This document shows, piece by piece, positions 1 through 6,544 of a stretch of 9,316 bases of DNA. The notes under the pieces are model-generated. The model saw only the letters and a list, made by a program, of their open reading frames with translations. It was not told the origin of the DNA and did no database searches. The translations under genes and the position numbers were made by a program. Source of the DNA: JBFHER01 sp041584055 (lineage in GTDB: Bacteria > Bacteroidota > Bacteroidia > Bacteroidales > UBA5342); NCBI GenBank assembly GCA_041584055.1, contig JBFHER010000156.1, forward strand, positions 1 to 9,316, in the 5' to 3' direction. The number at the start of each line of letters is the position of its first letter. Position 1 is the stretch's first letter.

Positions 1-1583
1 AACTGAAGGATTTAGAAAAGCAACTTGAAATTATTGAGGAAAAAATAAAGGTTGAGAGTGCTCATTTGTCAATCATGCGTGAGGAGCTACAGTTTTTACA
101 GGATAACAGGGATATTGGTGGTAAAAATGAGCAGGTAAATGTGGAAAATCTGAAAATGGCCTCGTCGTTTTATAGCAGCCAATTGACGTCCTTAAAGATG
201 AATGAGATAAAGAGAAATCAAACGCTAAAAACCTTAAACGAGCAAAAGAATGATTTGCAAAATCAAATTGGAACCCTGACGGGGAAGAAGGAATTTCCAA
301 GCGGAGAAGTTTCAGTAAAGGTAGATGTAAAACAGACCAACAGGTATGCACTGGAAGTAAGTTATTTGGTGGGAAATGCTGGTTGGTTTCCATCCTATGA
401 CATTCGGGCAAAAAGCATAAACGAGCCGGTTCAGCTGGTCTATAAAGCCAATGTTAAGCAGGATACGAAAGTGGATTGGTCCAATGTGAAACTTAAATTT
501 TCATCAGCAGAACCAAACGTTTCAGGGCTTGCTCCTGAGTTGAAAACCTACTTTTTAAATTACAACACCTTGCCTCCAAGGTATAAACTAATAGCAAATA
601 GTGTGAGCGGGAAAGTGATGGATGGCAATGGCGATCCTTTACCAGGAGCTACTGTGTTTGTAGAAGGGACCACCATTGGAACAGTGGCAGACATGGACGG
701 TAACTATTCAATTACGATTCCCAGTCAATCAGGTCAGTTGACCTTTTCTTTCATTGGGTTTAATACCAGGACAATGCCAATCACAAACGCAGTGATGAAT
801 GTTGCCTTGCAGGAAAGTGAAGTTGAACTTGAAGAAGTTGTGATGGTTGGCTATGGTTCACATAAGAATCTATCTGAAGCCTTGCAGGGAAGAATGGCCG
901 GTGTTGATGTGAAAAAGTCTGTTAAGATTAGAGGTACAAGCAGTCTCCCCATCCCTGCCGCTCAGGTTGAAAATCAGACAACGGTTGATTTTGAAATAAA
1001 TACACCTTACACAATTAAGTCGGATAATAAGAATTACATGGTGGACATGGCCATTTATGATTTGCCTGCATTCTATCAATATTACTGTGTGCCGAAAATT
1101 GAAAAAGATGCCTTCTTAATCGCAAATATAGTGGATTGGGAAAAGTATAACTTATTGGAAGGAGAGGCCAATGTGTTTTTTGAAGATACCTACGTGGGTA
1201 AAACGCTGATGGATGTCAGGTATGCTACAGATACGCTTGAAATATCATTGGGTCGGGATAAAAAAGTTGCCGTTAACAGGGAAAAAATTAAGGATTTTAC
1301 AAACAGACAGTTTATAGGAAACAAAAAGGAGGAGACCCGCCTGTGGAAAACAACCGTTAAAAATAACAAAAGCCAGACGATTAATATGATCGTTCTTGAT
1401 CAGGTTCCTGTTTCTACGATTGAAGAAATTGAAGTCAACGTTCAAAACAGTACGGGTGCAAAACTAAATCCAGAGAACGGAGAAATTAAATGGGCGTTTG
1501 AGCTTATGCCGAATGATACCAAGGATCTGGAATTGAAATATTCGGTGAAGTATCCTAAAAACCGAAATTTAGTGGTGGAATAA
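1..1583 (+). CDS. MuiA/DUF4139 family protein with internal carboxypeptidase-regulatory/SusC-plug-like insert (5' partial)
   Basis: The frame is open from the left edge (first full codon at base 3), so the start, any signal peptide and the usual N-terminal DUF4140 domain lie outside; the TTG at 66 is not a credible start. Counting from base 3, residues 1 to about 98 are charged and heptad-like, the coiled coil that normally separates DUF4140 from DUF4139. DUF4139 begins near residue 103 (YLVGNAGWFPSYDIRA) and is split near residue 196. The insert starts with a CarboxypepD_reg-like beta-sandwich (SVSGKVMDGNGDPLPGAT, DMDGNYSI). A shortened TonB/SusC plug signature follows (VVMVGYG about residue 284, ALQGRMAGVDV, IRGTSSL about 309-315). 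DUF4139 then resumes (VDFEINTPYTIKSD, DLPAFYQYYCVPKIEKDAFL) to the end (MPNDTKDLELKYSVKYPKNR). The family is associated with mucoidy inhibition in enteric bacteria; its biochemical role is unclear. An envelope location is inferred from the insert. Family assignment is firm, function is not. Confidence 0.9.
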   Translation, partial: LKDLEKQLEIIEEKIKVESAHLSIMREELQFLQDNRDIGGKNEQVNVENLKMASSFYSSQLTSLKMNEIKRNQTLKTLNEQKNDLQNQIGTLTGKKEFPSGEVSVKVDVKQTNRYALEVSYLVGNAGWFPSYDIRAKSINEPVQLVYKANVKQDTKVDWSNVKLKFSSAEPNVSGLAPELKTYFLNYNTLPPRYKLIANSVSGKVMDGNGDPLPGATVFVEGTTIGTVADMDGNYSITIPSQSGQLTFSFIGFNTRTMPITNAVMNVALQESEVELEEVVMVGYGSHKNLSEALQGRMAGVDVKKSVKIRGTSSLPIPAAQVENQTTVDFEINTPYTIKSDNKNYMVDMAIYDLPAFYQYYCVPKIEKDAFLIANIVDWEKYNLLEGEANVFFEDTYVGKTLMDVRYATDTLEISLGRDKKVAVNREKIKDFTNRQFIGNKKEETRLWKTTVKNNKSQTINMIVLDQVPVSTIEEIEVNVQNSTGAKLNPENGEIKWAFELMPNDTKDLELKYSVKYPKNRNLVVE

Positions 1584-1894
1584 ACATGTTGTGCGAATTT
1601 AAAGATTTGTGTTGTTACTTTACTCCATCATGCCAAAAGATATTAAAGCATGTTTGCAAATGCTAAAAAATAAATAAATTAAAACACAGAAGCATACTAT
1701 TCTGTTGTTCCTTGTATTAGTGATGGTGTGATGATGCTGCTTTTTGTGTGACGCAGCAGAGCACGGGTGGCAGACCCTGGATGGAATTGCGTGTCACATT
1801 CGGCGTGCACTGAGTTTTTTAGTCAACCCAGGGCATTCAGATCCGGGATTCCTCAGGGGGGAATCATTTTAATGCTGTAAAACCTAAAGGTAAG
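1584..1894 (+). promoter_or_regulatory. Long structured leader upstream of nhaA, candidate attenuator or cation-responsive RNA
   Basis: This 311-base gap has no convincing gene. Its first 130 bases are AT-rich; from about 1725 it becomes GC-richer and rich in complementary segments. Pairings I can see by eye are: TGCTGC 1735-1740 with GCAGCA 1753-1758; TGTGACGCA 1747-1755 with 1788-1798 (9 pairs, 2-nt bulge); GTCAC 1793-1797 with GTGCAC 1805-1810 followed by six T; CCCTGG 1775-1780 with CCAGGG 1828-1833, or instead 1776-1782 with ATCCGGG 1841-1847; and GATTCC 1847-1852 with GGAATC 1860-1865 just before the start codon. Several exclude one another, as in attenuators and riboswitches. No match to a known riboswitch consensus was recognised, and no convincing TAnnTTTG promoter was found here. 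Folding was not computed. Confidence 0.4.
1793..1820 (+). terminator. Terminator-like hairpin with T6 tract in the nhaA leader
   Basis: A short stem (GTCAC 1793-1797 with GTG-C-AC 1805-1810, one bulged C, seven-base loop ATTCGGC) is followed four bases later by TTTTTT at 1815-1820. It could end transcription from the DUF4139 gene or act as a conditional terminator ahead of nhaA. The stem is only five pairs, so intrinsic termination is uncertain. Confidence 0.3.
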
Positions 1895-3214
1895 ATGATG
1901 AATCGTAAAACGTATTTAAACCCAATCCAGAAATTCATAAAGGCAGAAAGCTTTAGTGGAATACTTTTGTTTTCTGCAATGATACTTGCCCTCATCCTCT
2001 CCAATTCTCCGGTGAGTGAACAGTTTAATTCAATATGGCAATACAAGATTGGAATCAAATCGGAGAATTTTACCCTGGTAAAACCTTTGATACTATGGAT
2101 AAATGATGGGTTAATGGCCATTTTCTTTTTTCTGATTGGCCTTGAAATTAAAAGAGAAATACTCATTGGTGAGCTTAACACGCTGAAAAAGGCCTCCTTT
2201 CCTTTTTTTGCTGCGATTGGAGGAATGCTTGTCCCTTTAACTTTATACCTGGTGTTAAATGCAAACCCTGAGACACGTGGCGGATGGGGCATTGCAATGG
2301 CAACAGATATTGCATTCACCCTGGCAATTCTAAAACTGCTGGGAAATAAAGTGCCACTTAGCATTAAAATATTTCTGACGGCCTTTGCTATAATCGACGA
2401 CATAGGAGCGGTTCTGGTGATTGGCATTTTTTATACTGAAGATGTGGCCTGGTCCTTACTTATTTACGCCGGCATTTTGCTTTCTGTGCTCTACATCTTA
2501 TCCTATTTAAAGATACACCTGAAGTTTTTATTGTTGCTTTTTGGTATTGCGATATGGGTGTTGTTCTTGAAGTCAGGCATACATCCTACCATTGCAGGGA
2601 TTTTAATTGCCCTGGCAGTTCCAATAAGACAGCGGATGAACGAGTATAAATTTTCAGAAAAGTTAAAGGAGATAAGTCACCGTATCACAAAATCATCCAA
2701 TACCAATGATCTGCCCGTTCTCACAAAAAAACAAATAGAGGAAATTGACCATCTGGAAACCCTGACAAGCAAAGTGCAGTCTCCCTTGCAACAGCTTGAA
2801 CACCGATTGCATTATTGGGTTGCCTTCTTTATAATGCCGGTATTTGCAATTTCAAACGCGGGTATCAGTTTTTCAGGTGATATGGCGATCGACTTTTCAT
2901 TGACTTTGAATTTGGCCATTTCACTGTTTGTGGGAAAAACAATAGGTGTTTCTTTGTTCTCATATCTGGGTGTCAAATTTAAAATGGCAGCCCTCCCGAA
3001 AAAGATTAATTTCCTGGATATTTTTGGTGTGGCAGTGTTGTCCGGCGTTGGTTTTACAATGTCCTTGTTCATTGGGAATCTGGCATTCGTGGGGAATGAT
3101 GTGTTTATTAACTCAGCAAAGATTGGTATCATCTCAGGTTCTCTGATTTCCGGCGTCGTAGGGTATTTAATTTTAAGATGGTCATCCTCTAGAAAAAAGG
3201 AACAGTTCGAATAA
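1895..3214 (+). CDS. nhaA: Na+/H+ antiporter NhaA
   Basis: Inner-membrane secondary transporter that exports Na+ (or Li+) in exchange for protons, used for pH and sodium homeostasis. The 439-residue product is hydrophobic with about 12 membrane segments. Hallmarks are intact: D138 in ATDIAFTLAIL, the ion-binding pair D168-D169 in TAFAIIDDIGAV (equivalent to D133, D163 and D164 of E. coli NhaA), K348 in FVGKTIGVSLF (equivalent to K300), and GVGFTMSLFIGNLAF near 384-398. Between AVPIR (241-245) and SPLQQLEHRLHYW (296 on) lies a hydrophilic loop of about 50 residues, longer than in E. coli NhaA (388 aa). ATG occurs at both 1895 and 1898; AAAGG at 1886-1890 is only four bases from the first and seven from the second, so 1898 may be the true start. 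The gene appears monocistronic, with structured DNA on both sides. Confidence 0.96.
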   Translation: MMNRKTYLNPIQKFIKAESFSGILLFSAMILALILSNSPVSEQFNSIWQYKIGIKSENFTLVKPLILWINDGLMAIFFFLIGLEIKREILIGELNTLKKASFPFFAAIGGMLVPLTLYLVLNANPETRGGWGIAMATDIAFTLAILKLLGNKVPLSIKIFLTAFAIIDDIGAVLVIGIFYTEDVAWSLLIYAGILLSVLYILSYLKIHLKFLLLLFGIAIWVLFLKSGIHPTIAGILIALAVPIRQRMNEYKFSEKLKEISHRITKSSNTNDLPVLTKKQIEEIDHLETLTSKVQSPLQQLEHRLHYWVAFFIMPVFAISNAGISFSGDMAIDFSLTLNLAISLFVGKTIGVSLFSYLGVKFKMAALPKKINFLDIFGVAVLSGVGFTMSLFIGNLAFVGNDVFINSAKIGIISGSLISGVVGYLILRWSSSRKKEQFE

Positions 3215-3321
3215 TTGATTCCATCAGCAGGAAGGCATTTGTGCATCACCCCAAAATTGGGCATATTCTAAGTGGGCATACATGCCATATGACTGTTTCC
3301 AGTAGTTCCTTGTATCCATAG

Positions 3322-3356
3322 TTGATTCGTGCATCCGGCGTGCACAATAGAATCAA
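3322..3356. terminator. Strong hairpin downstream of nhaA, possible terminator
   Basis: Outer arms TTGATTC (3322-3328) and GAATCAA (3350-3356) and inner arms GTGCA (3329-3333) and TGCAC (3341-3345) give 12 pairs, with loop TCCGGCG and a four-base bulge AATA on the right side. It lies about 107 bases after the nhaA stop. The following T tract is weak (TTTC), so it may be a terminator, an mRNA-stabilising end, or a repeat element. Its core shares 13 of 15 bases with the hairpin in the nhaA leader. Confidence 0.4.
3331..3345 (+). repeat. 15-base near-repeat, copy 2 (copy 1 at 1796-1810)
   Basis: Bases 3331-3345 (GCATCCGGCGTGCAC) match 1796-1810 (ACATTCGGCGTGCAC) at 13 of 15 positions, including an identical ten-base core CGGCGTGCAC. 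The two copies flank nhaA, and each forms the loop and right arm of a hairpin. No further copy was seen in the window. Confidence 0.4.
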
Positions 3357-3656
3357 TTTCGCCTAATGGCAACATTTCTTTTTCGAATAAAAATACACTG
3401 TGTTTGTCGATGAAACATCCGATGTTGTAGATTTCATTTTCGAATGGATCTCTGAGCGCTTATCTTTATGTCAGTGAAGGGAGATGAGTGCTGGGAAGAC
3501 ATCCGTTTAAACAATCTGTTTCTGATGCTTCTGCTGAATATGGTAATTTATTCAAGGCTTGTCTTATTAAAAAATGCATCATGCACTTCGAAGCATGGAT
3601 GAAATGAATGATGCTTAAACAAATCCCTCTGGTATTAACTTAAAAATGTTGAAATC

Positions 3657-3851
3657 ATGAAAAACAATGATGGAGTAGAAAAAAATGAGAGAAGAAGTGA
3701 AGCGTGGACACCGAAAGAATTTTCACCTAAATCATTACCAAAAAATGAGGCTTTCTTGCATCATTATGTTGTGCCCTGGGAATTGGTTAAGGAAGATGAC
3801 CACTTTTTAAATTTTAAGAAGAAGGATGAGTTTTTTAAGCGAAGGTTTTAA
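3657..3851 (+). CDS. Small hypothetical protein, 64 aa
   Basis: An ATG-started frame of 64 codons, highly charged (many Lys, Glu and Asp), with a central segment AFLHHYVVPWELVKEDDHFL and a basic end (DEFFKRRF). There is no signal peptide, membrane segment or cysteine, and no recognised domain. No Shine-Dalgarno is seen, which is not unusual in Bacteroidota. It is isolated between the nhaA region and the ATP-grasp operon, on the same strand, ending 270 bases before the ATP-grasp start. The aromatic and charged pattern looks protein-like rather than random, but the length is short enough that a chance frame cannot be excluded. Confidence 0.42.
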   Translation: MKNNDGVEKNERRSEAWTPKEFSPKSLPKNEAFLHHYVVPWELVKEDDHFLNFKKKDEFFKRRF

Positions 3852-4015
3852 CGCGGGTCACTTTTTAATGTAAAATGTTCAATAATTCACCATGCAGATT
3901 GTTTGAAATTGCATCTCAAGTCGTTTGATCGGAGCTTGTTGAATCATTGCATGATCCATTGGAAGGGAATTTTTGAATTGTGATGTCAAAATGTCTTTGA
4001 AAAACGGTTTGAGCA

Positions 4016-4047
4016 TTTGATAATGTTAAAAGAATTGGCTATATTTG
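4016..4047 (+). promoter_or_regulatory. Bacteroidota-type promoter for the ATP-grasp/alpha-E/transglutaminase/Anbu operon
   Basis: TTTG at 4016-4019 (-33 element) is followed after 20 bases by TATATTTG at 4040-4047, a full match to the Bacteroidota -7 consensus TAnnTTTG. A second TAnnTTTG (TAAATTTG) lies at 4053-4060, but its nearest upstream TTG (4035-4037) is only 15 bases away. Transcription would start near 4054 or 4067, leaving a leader of about 55-70 bases before the ATG at 4122. The element is read directly; activity is inferred. Confidence 0.62.
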
Positions 4048-4067
4048 TATCATAAATTTGTACTAAA

Positions 4068-4094
4068 AGCGAATATACTTACTAATTGTTCGCT
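4068..4094 (+). promoter_or_regulatory. Inverted repeat in the operon leader
   Basis: AGCGAA at 4068-4073 is perfectly complementary to TTCGCT at 4089-4094, separated by 15 AT-rich bases. It sits just downstream of the predicted transcription start and 27 bases before the ATP-grasp ATG. It could be an mRNA stem-loop or a repressor half-site pair; six-base arms can arise by chance. Confidence 0.25.
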
Positions 4095-4121
4095 CTGTGT
4101 GCGCAGAATAAACATTGGGAT

Positions 4122-5585
4122 ATGGAAGAGCAAACAATTGGACTATTAGATTCATATAAGCCAGGTTTTGGGCATTTCGATGAGGTTTTTAACGACTTGA
4201 ACAAGCCGAAAATACATTACGAGTCCATCGTTGAGCGCTTCAATCAGCTTAGTCTTATGGATTTTGAAAGGATAAACAATGAAGTGAAAACTGCATTCAT
4301 GAACGAAGGTATCACGTTCGCTGTTTATTCAAGCGATAATAAGGCTGATGAGCGGATTTTTCCTTTTGATTTGTTTCCAAGAATTATTCCAAACGATGAA
4401 TGGATGACGTTGGAACGTGGTGTCTTTCAACGCAACAAAGCTATCAATTTGTTTTTGAATGATATTTACCACGAAAAACATATTCTGAAGGATAAAGTAG
4501 TGCCAGCTGATCTAATCTTCTCGTCGAAGAATTACCTGAAAGAAATGGTCGGATTTACTCCTGTGGGCGGTGTGTATACCCATATTTCAGGCACGGATTT
4601 AATTAAGCACACTGATGGAGAATACTACATACTGGAGGATAACCTGAGATGTCCTTCCGGGGTAAGTTATGTGTTGTCAAATCGCATGGCCTTAAAGAAA
4701 TCTTTGTTTGAACTGTTCAACAAGGTGAAAGCCAAAACAGTATATCAATATCCTGAAGAACTGCTGGAAGTTTTAAAATCTGTGAAGCCATTAAACGTTG
4801 ATGTACCTGTTGTTGTGGTGGTAACACCCGGTATGTACAACTCGGCCTATTTTGAGCATTCATTTCTGGCACTTAAAATGGGTGTGCCTTTGGTTGAGGG
4901 GCGTGATTTGTTTGTTGAGAAAGATTTTGTTTACATGAAGACCATTCATGGTCCAATAAAGGTGGATGTGATTTACCGCAGGGTTGATGATGAATTCATT
5001 GATCCTCTTTGCTTTCGAAAAGATTCAATGCTTGGTGTACCCGGACTTATGAATGCGTACCGGGCAGGCAATGTAACCCTGGCAAATGCCCCTGGAACAG
5101 GAGTGGCCGACGATAAGGCAGTGTACCACTATGTGCCTGATATCATAAAATACTACCTTAATGAAGAACCCATTTTAAACAATGTTAAAACCTATCATTG
5201 TGAAAATGAGTCTGATAGAAAGTTTGTTCTTGAGAATATCGATAAGTTGGTTGTTAAACCGGTAGACGAATCTGGTGGCTATGGTATCTCCATTGGCACA
5301 ACATTGACTAAAAAAGAAATTGAAGAGGTGAAAGACCGGATTAACGGTAATCCGCGGAAGTACATTGCTCAGCCAATAATGAGCTTGTCAACGCATGCCA
5401 CTTTCATTGAAGAGTCAAGGGCGTTTGAGCCCCGTCACATCGATTTGCGCACCTTTTGCTTAATGGGAAATGACACAGAATATATATTGAAGGGTGGCCT
5501 TACAAGGGTGGCCTTGCGGAAAGGGAATCTAATCGTGAACTCTTCACAGGGGGGAGGATCAAAAGACACCTGGGTGCTTGAATAA
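4122..5585 (+). CDS. Circularly permuted ATP-grasp amide ligase (DUF404/DUF407 type)
   Basis: A predicted cytoplasmic ATP-dependent carboxylate-amine ligase. ATP-grasp enzymes activate a carboxylate as acyl-phosphate and join it to an amine; the substrate of this subfamily is not known to me. From the ATG at 4122 the protein has 487 residues, near the usual family size; a frame opening at TTG 4086 only adds an atypical 12 residues. Signatures: YDEVF-like N-terminus (FGHFDEVFNDL), LEDNLRCPSGVSYVLSNR with E172, D173, N174 and R176 (metal/ATP site, early in the chain because of the permutation), PGTGVADDKAVYHYVPDII (324 on), VVKPVDESGGYGISIG with nucleotide-binding K379 and a glycine loop, HIDLRTFCLMG, and C-terminal SSQGGGSKDTWVLE. 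It is first in a four-gene operon with its own promoter; the alpha-E gene follows after 20 bases. Confidence 0.93.
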   Translation: MEEQTIGLLDSYKPGFGHFDEVFNDLNKPKIHYESIVERFNQLSLMDFERINNEVKTAFMNEGITFAVYSSDNKADERIFPFDLFPRIIPNDEWMTLERGVFQRNKAINLFLNDIYHEKHILKDKVVPADLIFSSKNYLKEMVGFTPVGGVYTHISGTDLIKHTDGEYYILEDNLRCPSGVSYVLSNRMALKKSLFELFNKVKAKTVYQYPEELLEVLKSVKPLNVDVPVVVVVTPGMYNSAYFEHSFLALKMGVPLVEGRDLFVEKDFVYMKTIHGPIKVDVIYRRVDDEFIDPLCFRKDSMLGVPGLMNAYRAGNVTLANAPGTGVADDKAVYHYVPDIIKYYLNEEPILNNVKTYHCENESDRKFVLENIDKLVVKPVDESGGYGISIGTTLTKKEIEEVKDRINGNPRKYIAQPIMSLSTHATFIEESRAFEPRHIDLRTFCLMGNDTEYILKGGLTRVALRKGNLIVNSSQGGGSKDTWVLE

Positions 5586-5605
5586 TTAATCCTAAAGCGT
5601 AATTT

Positions 5606-6544
5606 ATGTTATCAAGAGTAGCAAATAGTTTATATTGGATGGGTCGCAACATTGAGCGAGCAGACCATCTGGCGCGTTATAGTAAGGCCAATTACTTTTC
5701 ATCACTGGATGCACCGATCCTGCAACATTTCGATAGAAATTTTGTGTTGGAATCAATGCTCTACATGGCGGGTATTTTTGACATGGAAGATGTGAATGAA
5801 AAGGATGTGTTGTATCGCATTGGTTTAGATCCAAATAATACAAATTCAATATTAAGCAATGTAACCGCTGCACGGGAAAATGCAAGAGGAGCTCGAAATG
5901 TTATTTCTACGGATCTGTGGGAGGCCATCAACAGGTATTTTTACCTGGTGAAAAACTATCCACAGGAAACATTTTTAACGTCGGGACTGTATGATTTTAC
6001 GCAGATGATATCGAATCAAACTTCGATTGTGAGCAGTAAAATATTTGGAACAATGATGCACGAAGCTGAATACGCGATCATCCATATTGGAATGTACATT
6101 GAACGCGTTATTCAAATCATCCGTATTATTAATGCGAAATTGCACGATATTTACAAAATAGAACAGGCCGGACATACAGCAACCGAATTGAGTTTTGAGT
6201 GGACAAATCTCTTAAAATGTCTGGAGTCCTTCGATATGAATCGAAAACATTACCGGAGCATTCCAAGTCGGCAGCAAACACTTGAGTTTTTATTGCTGAA
6301 CCCCAATTGTCCTCGTTCAATTAGTTATTCCCTGCAAGGATTAAGAGGCTATGAGGAGAATATCAGCCACAATGAAAACCAGGATTCAAACACAATTAGT
6401 TTTAAAATAAAAAAACTGTGCGCTCAATATCAATATTTATCGTACGATGAATTTCAGGATGATGTTTACGGTCTGTTGAATAATACACTATCCAAGATAA
6501 TGGAAATAGGTGATGACTTTGAGAAAAAATACCTTTCGTTTTAA
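5606..6544 (+). CDS. Alpha-E domain protein (DUF403)
   Basis: The 312-residue protein begins with the family hallmark MLSRVANSLYWMGRNIERAD (residues 1-20, where members share a pattern like MLSRVA-SLYWMGR-ERAE) and continues as an all-alpha protein rich in Glu, Arg and aromatic residues. Length is typical. Alpha-E proteins occur almost only with permuted ATP-grasp, transglutaminase and Anbu genes; they are predicted to assist the ligase or bind its substrate, with no proven enzymatic activity known to me. The start is fixed by the conserved N-terminus. Its stop codon TAA (6542-6544) overlaps the next gene's ATG (6544) by one base, so the two are likely translationally coupled. Confidence 0.93.
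   Translation: MLSRVANSLYWMGRNIERADHLARYSKANYFSSLDAPILQHFDRNFVLESMLYMAGIFDMEDVNEKDVLYRIGLDPNNTNSILSNVTAARENARGARNVISTDLWEAINRYFYLVKNYPQETFLTSGLYDFTQMISNQTSIVSSKIFGTMMHEAEYAIIHIGMYIERVIQIIRIINAKLHDIYKIEQAGHTATELSFEWTNLLKCLESFDMNRKHYRSIPSRQQTLEFLLLNPNCPRSISYSLQGLRGYEENISHNENQDSNTISFKIKKLCAQYQYLSYDEFQDDVYGLLNNTLSKIMEIGDDFEKKYLSF

Larger units (their letters stand above)
3268..3459 (-). pseudogene. Possible gene fragment, unrecognised
   Basis: The minus strand is open for 63 codons between a TAA (3460-3462) and a TAG (3268-3270). The translation is protein-like (RDPFENEIYNIGCFIDKHS, then VFLFEKEMLPLGEIDSIVHA), with balanced acidic, hydrophobic and glycine content. There is no ATG at its beginning; the first internal Met is about 29 codons in. 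Beyond about 3330 other minus-strand frames also look protein-like, which could mean a frameshifted remnant. I do not recognise a family, and a chance open frame is a real alternative. Confidence 0.22.
3215..3656. other. Gap of about 440 bases, mostly non-coding, with hairpins and possible gene debris
   Basis: No complete gene is evident. The stretch contains a strong hairpin at 3322-3356, a protein-like minus-strand open frame without a start (3268-3459, listed separately), and overlapping open frames on the minus strand around 3224-3334. One of these starts at an ATG at 3319 and ends at 3224 (31 residues, rich in aromatics: YWKQSYGMYAHLEYAQFWG). On the plus strand a 39-codon frame could start at GTG 3488, preceded by AGGGAG, and end at 3607. 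None was recognised. The mix of frames fits a decayed gene region, but short open frames also occur by chance. Confidence 0.4.

Noticed and set aside
66..68. TTG at 66 as the start of the DUF4139 gene
   Set aside because: The frame continues upstream to the window edge as coiled coil, and the family has an N-terminal domain before it.
837..950. A TonB-dependent receptor (SusC) gene
   Set aside because: Only the beta-sandwich and short plug motifs occur; the flanking sequence is DUF4139 and no barrel is encoded.
1735..1865. Assignment of the nhaA leader to a named riboswitch class (nhaA-I, DUF1646, TPP, fluoride)
   Set aside because: I could not match any conserved core; only candidate pairings are visible.
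1864..2427. 187-codon minus-strand frame across nhaA
   Set aside because: It lies antisense to the clearly coding nhaA and has no family features; a shadow frame.
2812..3264. 150-codon minus-strand frame over the nhaA 3' end
   Set aside because: It is antisense to conserved NhaA membrane segments; composition is that of a shadow frame.
4086..4121. TTG at 4086 as the ATP-grasp start
   Set aside because: The extra 12 residues are atypical for the family and overlap the inverted repeat; ATG 4122 gives the usual N-terminus.
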